Origin: Clostridium sp. CAG:288
Lineage (GTDB): Bacteria; Bacillota_I; Bacilli_A; RFN20; CAG-288
Assembly: GCA_000437395.1 (NCBI GenBank)
Contig: FR898192.1
Coordinates: 124,001-188,000 of the forward strand
Direction of reading: 5' to 3'
DNA length: 64,000 nt
Shown here piece by piece: positions 35,242 to 43,354 of the stretch. Positions within the stretch are counted from its first letter, which is position 1; every line of letters begins with the position of its first letter. The position numbers were made by a program, and so were the translations under genes. The notes below the pieces were generated by a model, which was given only the letters and a program-made list of their open reading frames with translations, was not told where the DNA came from and did no database searches.

Positions 35242-36318
35242 TTATTTTAAAAATTTTAATAAGTTTATTAAGTTTTCTTTTTTTAATAATTTTATAATAC
35301 TTTCATAATTGTCTAAATTTGATTCGCTTATGTATTTTCTATAGGTATTGATTACTTTGTCTTCAAATGTTTCTGGCTTAATGCTTTCAATACTGTTTAG
35401 TTCTTCATATATAGCTGAAACCATGCATCTACGACAAATGGAAACAAGTGAGTCTTCTATCCAATAAGAATATTCTTTAACTTTGTTACTTTCAGCATTT
35501 TTCATTTTTACGTATAGTTTTAATCCATCATCAACGGTATGCCATAAATCAATAAAGGCATAATCAAATTCAGCTGTCTTTTTGATATATTCAAAAGCAT
35601 CGATATTAATAACTTTAATTTTCTCTTTATGTTCAAATAACGGCAATATATTGTCTTCAAATAATTTAATTGCATTTGGATCTTTTTCGATAATTGTTAC
35701 GCTAGAAACATTTTCTTTTAAGTGAACCATATAAGGAAAATAACCTAAGCCGAGACCATACGTTATGACATTTCCATGAGCTTCATCTATTGGTTCTTTC
35801 ATTGTTTCTATCTCATTTGGAGTGACACTCATCCATATTGTATTATCTTGTAACACTGCAAGATAAGAAAACTTTTCTTTAAAATAACCTAAACAAGTTT
35901 GCTCAATGTTATTTTCAAAATTAATAGTATCTTTATAAACAAATACTTCATAAGGTTTGTAATTTAAATACTTAAGTTCCCAATTAGAATTTTTTGTTTG
36001 CTTTGGTTTTATATTTTTGTAATAGGCGTTATTTTTGTAATCATTGATATCAAGACTTTTAATATTTTCTAGTTTATGAGAGTCTTTTATAGAATCAAAC
36101 CATTCTCTATCTTCTACATCTAATAAATCTAGAGTAGTATCAATAAAAGTTTTTCCATTTATAGTTTTATTTATTGTTTCTTTTTGAACTTTGTTAGCTA
36201 TGGATTTTGATAGATCTATCATATCAATATAAAAGTTAGAAAGACTTATATTGTTGTCTTGATTTTCAAAAATAGTTTCAAGTTTCTTATAATCTGATTT
36301 TGATAATTTAATTGGCAT
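35242..36318 (-). CDS. SAM-dependent methyltransferase-like protein (spermidine-synthase-like fold)
   Basis: A 358-residue protein with an N-terminal helical region (1-110) and a Rossmann-fold domain near residues 180-280: VITYGLGLGYFPYMV is motif I, SSVTIIEKDPNAI the acidic loop after strand 2, KIKVINIDAFEYIKK motif II-like, and FDYAFIDLWHT motif IV-like. The last stretch resembles spermidine-synthase-type methyltransferase relatives in which the active site is less conserved. Substrate unknown. The surrounding genes give no hint. Confidence 0.65.
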   Translation of the reverse strand: MPIKLSKSDYKKLETIFENQDNNISLSNFYIDMIDLSKSIANKVQKETINKTINGKTFIDTTLDLLDVEDREWFDSIKDSHKLENIKSLDINDYKNNAYYKNIKPKQTKNSNWELKYLNYKPYEVFVYKDTINFENNIEQTCLGYFKEKFSYLAVLQDNTIWMSVTPNEIETMKEPIDEAHGNVITYGLGLGYFPYMVHLKENVSSVTIIEKDPNAIKLFEDNILPLFEHKEKIKVINIDAFEYIKKTAEFDYAFIDLWHTVDDGLKLYVKMKNAESNKVKEYSYWIEDSLVSICRRCMVSAIYEELNSIESIKPETFEDKVINTYRKYISESNLDNYESIIKLLKKENLINLLKFLK

Positions 36319-36401
36319 ATTTATACCTCACTCTTTTATATATATCATATACTTTATTTTCTTTCTATAAATACTTTAAAATATAGTAGTTTGATGTAGT
36401 T

Positions 36402-36422
36402 AATTACATTTTATATGTAATT
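36402..36422. repeat. Inverted repeat upstream of the XRE gene
   Basis: AATTACAT and ATGTAATT are perfect 8-base arms separated by TTTAT. The dyad lies in the 230-base divergent region between the methyltransferase-like gene and the XRE regulator, about 130 bases before the regulator start, and is a candidate operator. Confidence 0.4.
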
Positions 36423-36549
36423 TTAATCAAAAAAGCAAGAAAACGAAAAATAATTATCTATACACGTAAATAGAAAGTTAAATGTTCATCAAAAAGAACT
36501 TTATTTATAGTAGAATATGATATATAAAATTATTCGAAAGGATTTATCT

Positions 36550-37164
36550 ATGACTTTTTCAGAAAAGCTTAAAAAACTAAGGCGAGAAAAGGGGATAACT
36601 CAAAATGAGTTGGCTGACGCAATCTTCATCTCTCGCTCTATGATAGCCAAGTATGAAAGTGGACTTGCTTATCCTACAAGAGAAAATGCAGAGAAGTTAG
36701 CAATTTTCTTTGATGTAGAGTTATCGGATTTGTTTACAAAAGATGAAAATGTTCAAATTTCACTTGATACGCTTCATTTAATGGAACAAATTCATAATAT
36801 GGTATTCTATATTTGCATTACAGCTTGTGTCATTTTCACAATTTTAAGTTTTATACCAATCTTTGATGGATATAAAATTATAAGCGGTTCAAGTTTTCAA
36901 AAGTCACATTTTGTTTGGAGCTTAATTTCGGCCAATACAAAAAATGATAATCCAATCACAATAATAACGGTAATTGCTAGTATAATTGATGTAGCATTAT
37001 GGTTAGCGTGGAAGTTCGATAAAAATGGCAAACGACAATACGTTTTGTTTATTACAGCTTCAATTTTATTCGTTATTATTATTTTCTTAATAGTTTTGAC
37101 ATTTGTCTTTGCAGCAAATTACAGCAAACAAACTGCCTATGGTGGCTACAAATCATTATTTTAA
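36550..37164 (+). CDS. XRE family regulator with C-terminal membrane helices
   Basis: A 205-residue protein. Residues 1-65 form a Cro/C1-type HTH (FSEKLKKLRREKGITQNELA, then SRSMIAKYESGLAYPTREN). After a linker, three hydrophobic helices follow (about 85-110, 135-155 and 165-195). Such membrane-tethered XRE regulators may sense the envelope or bind DNA at the membrane. ATG at 36550 is preceded by AAAGGA; an upstream in-frame ATG has no site. The gene stands alone. Confidence 0.8.
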   Translation: MTFSEKLKKLRREKGITQNELADAIFISRSMIAKYESGLAYPTRENAEKLAIFFDVELSDLFTKDENVQISLDTLHLMEQIHNMVFYICITACVIFTILSFIPIFDGYKIISGSSFQKSHFVWSLISANTKNDNPITIITVIASIIDVALWLAWKFDKNGKRQYVLFITASILFVIIIFLIVLTFVFAANYSKQTAYGGYKSLF

Positions 37165-37393
37165 GAAAATTTATTTGTGCATTCGTATTGTTAAGCACAA
37201 TTTTAGGAATTGATAGCCTTAAAAGGATCAATTCGTTAGTGGGGCTACGGTTAGCATTATCTCCAAAATCCTCATAATATTAACAAGAACAGTTTTAAAG
37301 TTGGTACTTTATAGTGCATTTATATTTTAAAGTGCTAACAATTTATTGTTACTACTTATCTTTTTTTATATAATTATTTATGAGGAAAAAGGT

Positions 37394-38503
37394 ATGAGTA
37401 CAGAATTAATAAAAGAAGAAAAGTCAGTTTATATTACAGAATTTAAAGAATTGGAAAAAGAATTAGATATCTTTGATTTTGCTAATACCTCAAATGAGTA
37501 TTTATGCAAAAGAGAGTATGAATGTAAATGCATAGATATTTCTAAAAAAATAGATATTACTAAGTTTAAATTAGAAGATATTTGTGGTGAAATCAATAAA
37601 TTTTTAACTATCAACGATCAAGCTAATAAAAACAAAGCTTTTACTATTCTATTTATTTTTGCAACTAAGTATAGAAGAAATAAAAAGCTTGGTTCGTTTG
37701 ATTTAGTATCAAAGTATAGAAGCTATTTTTCCGATATTCCAATGTTTGAATTTTGTTATCAATTAGCAAAATATTCGGAAGTAAATGATTCAAATACAAT
37801 TAAAAAAATAATAAGTGAAACAAAAGTCCTTTTAGGAAAAGAAGAATTTAAAAATGAAGTAGGAATAAAAAATTTCTATTGTGAATTAATTGCAACTTAT
37901 TATGAGAGAGAACTAGAAGCAAAGTCAGATTTTGAATCTAAGACTATACTTAAAGAAGCTTTAAATATAATAAATGGTGTTATTTATACTGATGTAGGAA
38001 AAAACTACGATAAATTTTATGCGACACGTGGAAGACTTTTAGTTTTATTAGGAAGATATGATGAAGGTGAGTATGAAATTAGGCGTGCATTAAGCATGGT
38101 TAATGTCAATGATGCTGAAAACACTTCAAGAACAATTCTCTATGAAAGTTATCTTATACAAGGGACTAGCATTAGACAATTTGATTTACACAATGAAAAA
38201 TATAAAGAACTTGAAAAGATTAAAGTAAACAATTTTAAAATCATAGCTTTAATGACTACGCTTCTTGGTTTCCTTTTAGGTTCCATTAACATCTTCTCAT
38301 CTGTAAATAATCCTTTTTTAATGGGAATGCTTTTAATAGCTTTTTGTGGCTTGCTGTTAATTTTATGTGGAACAATACTATTTGGCTTAGGATTAATGTT
38401 TAAAGATAACAAGAAAAAATATAAATTATATGATTTAATTGTTCTTATTTCAGGTGTAATAATTTTAGCAATATCATTAATATGTTTAAGCGTAATAAAA
38501 TAA
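37394..38503 (+). CDS. TPR-like protein with C-terminal membrane helices
   Basis: A 369-residue protein: a helical cytoplasmic region of about 285 residues, whose later part (KFYATRGRLLVLLGRYDEGEYEIRRAL) looks like a tetratricopeptide repeat, then three hydrophobic helices separated by a short KDNKKKYKLYD loop. No enzyme motif. GAGGAAAAAGG precedes ATG. It is 14 bases upstream of a PP2C-type phosphatase gene, so the two are cotranscribed and probably work together at the membrane. Function unknown. Confidence 0.6.
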   Translation: MSTELIKEEKSVYITEFKELEKELDIFDFANTSNEYLCKREYECKCIDISKKIDITKFKLEDICGEINKFLTINDQANKNKAFTILFIFATKYRRNKKLGSFDLVSKYRSYFSDIPMFEFCYQLAKYSEVNDSNTIKKIISETKVLLGKEEFKNEVGIKNFYCELIATYYERELEAKSDFESKTILKEALNIINGVIYTDVGKNYDKFYATRGRLLVLLGRYDEGEYEIRRALSMVNVNDAENTSRTILYESYLIQGTSIRQFDLHNEKYKELEKIKVNNFKIIALMTTLLGFLLGSINIFSSVNNPFLMGMLLIAFCGLLLILCGTILFGLGLMFKDNKKKYKLYDLIVLISGVIILAISLICLSVIK

Positions 38504-38517
38504 TCGGAGCATAAAAT

Positions 38518-39315
38518 ATGATTGTTGAAAAAGTAACAAGAAAATCAAGAAGATATAACGAGGATAGATTTTTAGAATTTAAATCATGCTTTATGGTTAT
38601 GGATGGAGCTACTTCTTTAGCACCAACAAAATTTAAGCCAAGTGGTGGCTCTTTTTTAGTAAGTTATCTTAAGAATAATTTGCCTAAAGGAAATGATAGT
38701 ATTATTGAAAAGTTATATACACTATCTAAAGAATTATCTAAATATACTGATGAAAAATCAGAAGAATATTTACCAAGTGCAGGCTTAGCTTGGTGTGAGA
38801 TAAAAGAAGATATTGTTAACATTCATACTATAGGTGATTGTGAAGTAGTAGTTATTACAAACAATGGAAAAATTATTAGATATGTTCAACCTGAATTAAT
38901 AAAGCTTGATTCACTTGCAATAAAGGAAATGATAGATATCTCAAAAGAAAAAAGTATTTCTATAAAAGATGCTAGAAAATACGTGAATGACATGTTGATA
39001 AAACATAGAAAGATGATGAATAAAGTTGAAGGCTATAATGTTTTTGCACCTTATGACAATCCAAACTTTAATTTTTTAAGTGCAAGCGTTGAAAAAAAAG
39101 ATGTTAAATATGTTTATTTATTTTCTGATGGATTTGCTTCTGCCTTTGATTGCTTTGGTATTTATAATTCTTTTGAAACTATGTTTAAAGACGAAATTGA
39201 TTTGAAATTAATAATCGATAAAATAGTTAATGTTGCTAAAAGTGATCCTGATTATAACCTATATCCACGTTTTAAACTCATAGATGATATAACAGCTATT
39301 AAAATCAAAATGTAA
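38518..39315 (+). CDS. PP2C-type serine/threonine protein phosphatase
   Basis: A 265-residue metal-dependent phosphatase. NEDRF at 14-18, FMVMDGATS at 25-33 (first metal aspartate), IGDCEVVVI near 105, YLFSDGFAS near 200 and DDITAIKI at the end are the PP2C motifs in order. An insert of helices separates the middle motifs. It would dephosphorylate Ser/Thr of proteins, but no kinase gene lies nearby; the partner membrane protein upstream may localise or control it. Terminator follows. Confidence 0.8.
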   Translation: MIVEKVTRKSRRYNEDRFLEFKSCFMVMDGATSLAPTKFKPSGGSFLVSYLKNNLPKGNDSIIEKLYTLSKELSKYTDEKSEEYLPSAGLAWCEIKEDIVNIHTIGDCEVVVITNNGKIIRYVQPELIKLDSLAIKEMIDISKEKSISIKDARKYVNDMLIKHRKMMNKVEGYNVFAPYDNPNFNFLSASVEKKDVKYVYLFSDGFASAFDCFGIYNSFETMFKDEIDLKLIIDKIVNVAKSDPDYNLYPRFKLIDDITAIKIKM

Positions 39316-39318
39316 AAG

Positions 39319-39369
39319 AAAAATCTAACATGAAGAACACAAGTTCAAAACATGTTAGATTTTTTGTTT
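39319..39369 (+). terminator. Terminator after the PP2C gene
   Basis: AAATCTAACATG pairs with CATGTTAGATTT around a 17-base loop and ends in TTTTTT. Confidence 0.85.
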
Positions 39370-39371
39370 AA

Positions 39372-39518
39372 TTAGTTATTTATTACCATTTTTCTCTTTG
39401 ATCTTATCATTTTCTCAGATGCTTCTTTAAAGTATGATTCTCTGACGTCGGTTGGACCACCTTGATCCATTAATTTATAAACATAGCCTTTTTCGTAATT
39501 CACTTTATTCTTTCTCAT
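39372..39518 (-). CDS. Small basic protein coupled to the aldo/keto reductase gene
   Basis: A 48-residue frame, rich in Lys, Arg and Asn, beginning inside the last 14 bases of the upstream reductase gene. It reads MRKNKVNYEKGYVYKLMDQG and then GPTDVRESYFKEASEKMIRS. A weak GGAAAA lies before the ATG, so translation would depend on coupling. The coding look and the exact fit between the reductase end and the terminator favour a real gene. No family recognised. Confidence 0.45.
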   Translation of the reverse strand: MRKNKVNYEKGYVYKLMDQGGPTDVRESYFKEASEKMIRSKRKMVINN

Positions 39519-40344
39519 ATGTTATTTTCCAATTAAGGAATCTTTCTAAAGCTTCATCAGTTCTTATATATCTTCTTTGACCATTGTTTAACGATGCAAT
39601 TTGATTCATATCTTCTTTAGTTAAGGTAAAATCAAATAAATCAATATTATCTTTAATGTGATCTATATTTTTACTACCTGGAATGACAATAAATCCCATT
39701 TCTATATGCCATTTTAAAACAATTTGAGCACTTGTTTTATGGTATTTATTTGCTAAATTAACAATTGTAGGATTTTCTAATAATTCAGTGGTCATTCCCT
39801 TACCACCAAGTGGGTACCAAGACATTATTTTTATGTCTAATTTATCAGTTACTTTTCGTAATTCTTCTTGTGGATAGAAAGGATGGCATTCAACTTGAAT
39901 TACTTGTGGTATTACATCAAATTCTTTGAGTAAATCTTGAATATATTCACCTTCAAAGTTTGAAATGCCAATACTTCTTATTTTTCCTTCTTTATATGCT
40001 TTTATTAATTGTTTATATCCTTCACGCCAATTCTTAGTTGGTTGATGGATAAATAATAAATCGATATAATCGAGTCCAAGTCTTTCAAGTGTTTCTTCTA
40101 CTGCGTTTGGATTTTCATATTCTGATGCCCATAATTTAGTAGAGACAAATATATCTTTTCTTTCAATTTGGCTATCTTTGATTGCACGGCCAACTGCTCT
40201 TTCGTTCATATATGCGTTAGCTGTATCGATTAATCTATAGCCTAGCTTTAAAGCGTTTAAAACGCTATTATAAGCATATTTTGGTTCAAGCAAATAAGTT
40301 CCTATACCGATTGAAGGCATTTCAACACTGTTATTTAGTTTCAT
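39505..40344 (-). CDS. Aldo/keto reductase
   Basis: A 279-residue NADPH-dependent carbonyl reductase with the AKR barrel. MPSIGIGTYLLEP, LIDTANAYMNERAVG (catalytic Asp and Tyr), STKLWASEY (catalytic Lys), DLLFIHQPTKNW (catalytic His) and the C-terminal VIPGSKNIDHIKDN are all present, so the full tetrad is intact. GGAG precedes the ATG at 40344. Its promoter is flanked by two copies of the palindrome that also controls the TetR/flavodoxin locus at 63.6 kb, so it likely responds to the same signal, perhaps a reactive carbonyl or quinone. Confidence 0.92.
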   Translation of the reverse strand: MKLNNSVEMPSIGIGTYLLEPKYAYNSVLNALKLGYRLIDTANAYMNERAVGRAIKDSQIERKDIFVSTKLWASEYENPNAVEETLERLGLDYIDLLFIHQPTKNWREGYKQLIKAYKEGKIRSIGISNFEGEYIQDLLKEFDVIPQVIQVECHPFYPQEELRKVTDKLDIKIMSWYPLGGKGMTTELLENPTIVNLANKYHKTSAQIVLKWHIEMGFIVIPGSKNIDHIKDNIDLFDFTLTKEDMNQIASLNNGQRRYIRTDEALERFLNWKITYEKE

Positions 40345-40365
40345 AAATATCTCCTTAACATAAAA

Positions 40366-40417
40366 TGACACTGTGTCAACGCAAGTATATTTTACTTGCT
40401 TACTGACACAATGTCAA
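40366..40417 (-). promoter_or_regulatory. Aldo/keto reductase promoter with two TetR-type operators
   Basis: Operators TGACACTGTGTCA (40366-40378) and TGACACAATGTCA (40404-40416) have centres 38 bases apart. On the minus strand TTGACA (40417-40412) overlaps the second operator; after a 17-base spacer comes TAAAAT (40394-40389), and the first operator covers the start region. Between them GCAAGTA/TACTTGC forms a further dyad. The layout matches the divergent TetR locus at 63610-63675. Confidence 0.8.
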
Positions 40418-40434
40418 TAATGTTTAACTTGTTT

Positions 40435-41601
40435 TTAAAAAATTTCTTTGATTAATTTTTTTGAAAATTCATAAAACGAATCAATAGAAAAAAGTGATCT
40501 ATCTATATCGGTAACTAAATTATAAGTTAGTCCGTCATAGTTTATAGCTATACTTTTTTTAAAATACTTACATATTGTATCGCTGCTAATTATAACGACT
40601 TTTCTCTTTTTATATTTGTCTATAAGTTCATCGGCATTTATTTTTTGATAATTTGCACTTTCATACATTGAGTAATATGTAACATTTGTATAGTTGAACA
40701 ATTCAAAATAGTCTTTAAATAAATTGAGATTATCTTCATCTGCATAAATAAGTATTTTTGGATTACTATAGTGCAACACATTATTTATTTGATTAAATGT
40801 ATCAGTGTTAATTTTTAATAATCCTTTCTTCTTAAACTGAATATTTAAAGTTGTACTAATATTATTTAAAGTCTTATTAATGCTTTGATAATTTATAGAA
40901 TTAAAATAAAAATAGTTTATTCCATATCTTTCTTTTAAATTCTCAGCAAGTTTTAAAGCTGATAAAGATGTAATTATGATAAATTGAACTTTACTTAACT
41001 TTAGATAGTCTTCTAACTTAATATTATTTGAATCTATCAATAAGCATTTACAATTAAAATATGTATTTATTAACTTTTTAACTTCTAATTTTTTGTTGTA
41101 ATTAGCAATTGAGTTTTCGCCTCCAATTATAGCGTATGAATTTAAAATTTTGTTTGAGTCGCTGCAATTTAAAGTCTTTAAATAATCATAGAATTTGCAT
41201 ATTCCTGAATAATATGTTTCATGCATCTTTATATTTATTGTAAAAATGTTTATATCGAATAGTTTCTTATATTTATTTGCTAAAAGATTTAAATCTATTC
41301 CAAGCATTAACACAAGACTTGAAGGAAGCAAAAAAATATTTTTATATCCATCAGAAATAGCTTCTTTAATTGCGTTTTCTACTTTGGTGAATAAACCGAT
41401 AGAAATTTCTACTTCATTTATAGATGTTGAGTATAAATTATCTTTTATTATAGTAGGATATTTGTAAGCTAAATCGCCGTAGTTATAAACTCCGTGGCCA
41501 GAAGTAGATAATTCAACAATTGCTAGATCTTTTATTAAGGCAAATTTATTATAAAGAGCCATTCGAGCACTTTTTAAAGAAGAGTATTTATTTAATCCCA
41601 T
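40435..41601 (-). CDS. Nitrogenase component 1-like subunit (NifK/BchB-like), cysteine-poor
   Basis: A 388-residue protein, last gene of the ten-gene operon. Features of component 1 proteins of nitrogenase-like reductases are visible: SARMALYNKFALIKDLAIVELSTSGHGVYNYGD near the start (where the cluster cysteine normally sits in HGPxGC), then IFLLPSSLVLMLGIDLNLLA (where TC..LIGDD is normal), and Rossmann-like halves with IIGGENSIANYNKK and ILIYADEDN. Both expected cysteine positions are Asn/Tyr and Ser. The partner encoded upstream keeps its cysteines, so any cluster would be held mainly by that subunit. Substrate unknown. Overlaps the previous gene by ten bases. Confidence 0.7.
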   Translation of the reverse strand: MGLNKYSSLKSARMALYNKFALIKDLAIVELSTSGHGVYNYGDLAYKYPTIIKDNLYSTSINEVEISIGLFTKVENAIKEAISDGYKNIFLLPSSLVLMLGIDLNLLANKYKKLFDINIFTINIKMHETYYSGICKFYDYLKTLNCSDSNKILNSYAIIGGENSIANYNKKLEVKKLINTYFNCKCLLIDSNNIKLEDYLKLSKVQFIIITSLSALKLAENLKERYGINYFYFNSINYQSINKTLNNISTTLNIQFKKKGLLKINTDTFNQINNVLHYSNPKILIYADEDNLNLFKDYFELFNYTNVTYYSMYESANYQKINADELIDKYKKRKVVIISSDTICKYFKKSIAINYDGLTYNLVTDIDRSLFSIDSFYEFSKKLIKEIF

Positions 41602-42605
41602 AATAAGACCTCGTTAATTATGTAATATATTTTATCGAAGTTGGAATAATTAATTATTTTTTCGTCATCAATAATTAAATTATAAGTTTTGTTTTTCTTA
41701 TTTAAAGTTGAAGTATAATCGAAAGAAATTAAACAATCATCGTTAATTTTTTTCAAAGTGTTATAAGCATTAATATTAAATTCAATGGTAATTAATTGAT
41801 CTATTTTTATATTGTAATCATAAAATAGAGAAGCTAAATAGATGGCATAACGTGATTTAATAGAAATGCTATTATATTTTTGCATAAATGATAATATTTT
41901 CTTTTCTACTTTTAAAACTTTATTTAATGGAATATTAAGTTCTTTATAATAAGTCTTATAAAATGATAATTGTTGTATGTGTGTGTTATCAATTATTAAG
42001 TGATTTTCAAAAGAATTTAATAATGCTAGATATTTAAAATTATTAACAATTATTAATTTATGTTTTAAGGTGTTATTTAAATTAGAAATAATGTTTTTAC
42101 TATAATCGTTAAGCGTTATTTTGTTTTTGATTATCATGTCATTTTTTAAAAATGGTTTTAATAATAAATAGAAATTGCTTAAAATATCATTAGAGTTACA
42201 CGATGTATAATCTTCTACATTTAATAAAATTAAATTAGGGTATTTTCTTATAAGAGATTTAATATCTAAGTTGTTAATTTGTGGTATGCAAGTTGATAAT
42301 ACAAATGTGTGTTTATCTAAACTATTCATGTATGCTAATGACTTATCAAGCTCGTCTAAATCAGAGAAGACAATTTCTTTATCCGTTAATAAATAACTAT
42401 AATTTTTAATTTTTTTATCAAAGATAATTTTCTTTGAATAAAAAGAGCATTCAAAAACTCCAATAACTAAAATGTTGAAGCAAGAAAATAAAGATAGTTC
42501 TTCTAAAACTATATCCATTTTACAGTGTGTAGCGCAACAATTTTTGTAGCTATTGAGTTGCTTATATTTTGTTAGTTTTTTATGAACTATAAAGTTATTC
42601 TTCAT
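41592..42605 (-). CDS. Nitrogenase component 1-like subunit (NifD/BchN-like)
   Basis: A 337-residue protein with cysteines at 23, 24, 28, 42, 53, 106 and 136. Those in NCCATHCKM (about 23-28), GVFECSF (53) and LSTCIPQINNLDI (106) fall where BchN-type subunits have their three cluster ligands, and the spacing is close to that of protochlorophyllide reductase N protein. Three Rossmann-like parts are suggested by HTFVLSTC, KLIIVNNFKYLALL and ITIEFNINAY. It overlaps the NifH-like gene by 11 bases and the second subunit gene by ten, implying a fixed-ratio complex. It is short for the family. Confidence 0.7.
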   Translation of the reverse strand: MKNNFIVHKKLTKYKQLNSYKNCCATHCKMDIVLEELSLFSCFNILVIGVFECSFYSKKIIFDKKIKNYSYLLTDKEIVFSDLDELDKSLAYMNSLDKHTFVLSTCIPQINNLDIKSLIRKYPNLILLNVEDYTSCNSNDILSNFYLLLKPFLKNDMIIKNKITLNDYSKNIISNLNNTLKHKLIIVNNFKYLALLNSFENHLIIDNTHIQQLSFYKTYYKELNIPLNKVLKVEKKILSFMQKYNSISIKSRYAIYLASLFYDYNIKIDQLITIEFNINAYNTLKKINDDCLISFDYTSTLNKKNKTYNLIIDDEKIINYSNFDKIYYIINEVLLWD

Positions 42606-43338
42606 TACTAATTTTCCTTGCTAAATCCATATATAAATCACTCATTTCGGATTTGTTAAAAGCTTCGACAACAGTTTTGTTTAACTTTTCAGCTTCTTGA
42701 ACAATTTTATCTCTAGGTAATGTAAAGAAAACATTAGCATTCATTTCTTTAGCAGCTTTTGAAACTATTTCATCTTCATTTTCAATGTTCTTTTTATTTA
42801 CAATTAGCCCTTTAAATTTTGCATATCCACTAGAAGCATTGTCACTAACAGCTTCTATTATGTTATTAGCAGCGTATAAAGCCATCATTTCACCGCTTGT
42901 AACAACATACAAATCATCAGCGTAACCATTTCTTATAGGCATAGCAAAACCACCACAGACAACATCACCTAAAACATCATAGAGTATAAAATCTGGTTTG
43001 TATTTTTCAATTAAATTTAATTCGTTTATTTTTTCAAAAGCAGCGATGATTCCTCGCCCAGCACAACCACAGCCAGGACGAGGACCACCCGCTTCTAAAC
43101 AATATACTCCATCACTTGCTAAATATAGAATGTGTTTTTCATCATCTACACCTAAACGAATTGCATCCAAAACGGTCATTATTCTTTTTCCATTATTATG
43201 TAAGATTGTAGAATCAGATTTAGGATCACAACCTATTTGAAAGACTTTATATCCGAGATTGACTAAAGCTTTTGCTAGATTTGAAACGGTTGTTGATTTA
43301 CCTATACCACCTTTTCCATAAATTGCAATTTTTTTCAT
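42595..43338 (-). CDS. NifH/BchL/CfbC-like ATP-dependent iron-sulfur reductase
   Basis: A 247-residue homodimeric reductase component. Walker A GKGGIGKSTT is at residues 8-17; GCDPKSDST follows strand 2. Cys92 in GCGCAGRG and Cys128 in DVVCGGFAMPIR are the two 4Fe-4S ligands, so the protein should pass electrons with ATP hydrolysis to a component 1 partner. An extra cysteine (C90) precedes the first ligand. It is shorter than NifH (about 290) and no nifB, nifE or nifN is nearby, which argues against nitrogen fixation. CGGAGT precedes the start. It lies directly upstream of two component 1-like genes. Confidence 0.9.
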   Translation of the reverse strand: MKKIAIYGKGGIGKSTTVSNLAKALVNLGYKVFQIGCDPKSDSTILHNNGKRIMTVLDAIRLGVDDEKHILYLASDGVYCLEAGGPRPGCGCAGRGIIAAFEKINELNLIEKYKPDFILYDVLGDVVCGGFAMPIRNGYADDLYVVTSGEMMALYAANNIIEAVSDNASSGYAKFKGLIVNKKNIENEDEIVSKAAKEMNANVFFTLPRDKIVQEAEKLNKTVVEAFNKSEMSDLYMDLARKISNEE

Positions 43339-43354
43339 ATTTTACTCCGAAATT

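Noticed and set aside
40381..40399. GCAAGTA/TACTTGC hairpin as a terminator for the nitrogenase-like operon
   Set aside because: No T run follows it on the minus strand, and it coincides with the -10 box of the reductase promoter. Read-through into the reductase gene remains possible.
42595..43338. True nitrogen-fixation nifHDK cluster
   Set aside because: The partners are short and one lacks cluster cysteines, and no nifB, nifE or nifN genes are nearby. Only a nitrogenase-like reductase is supported.
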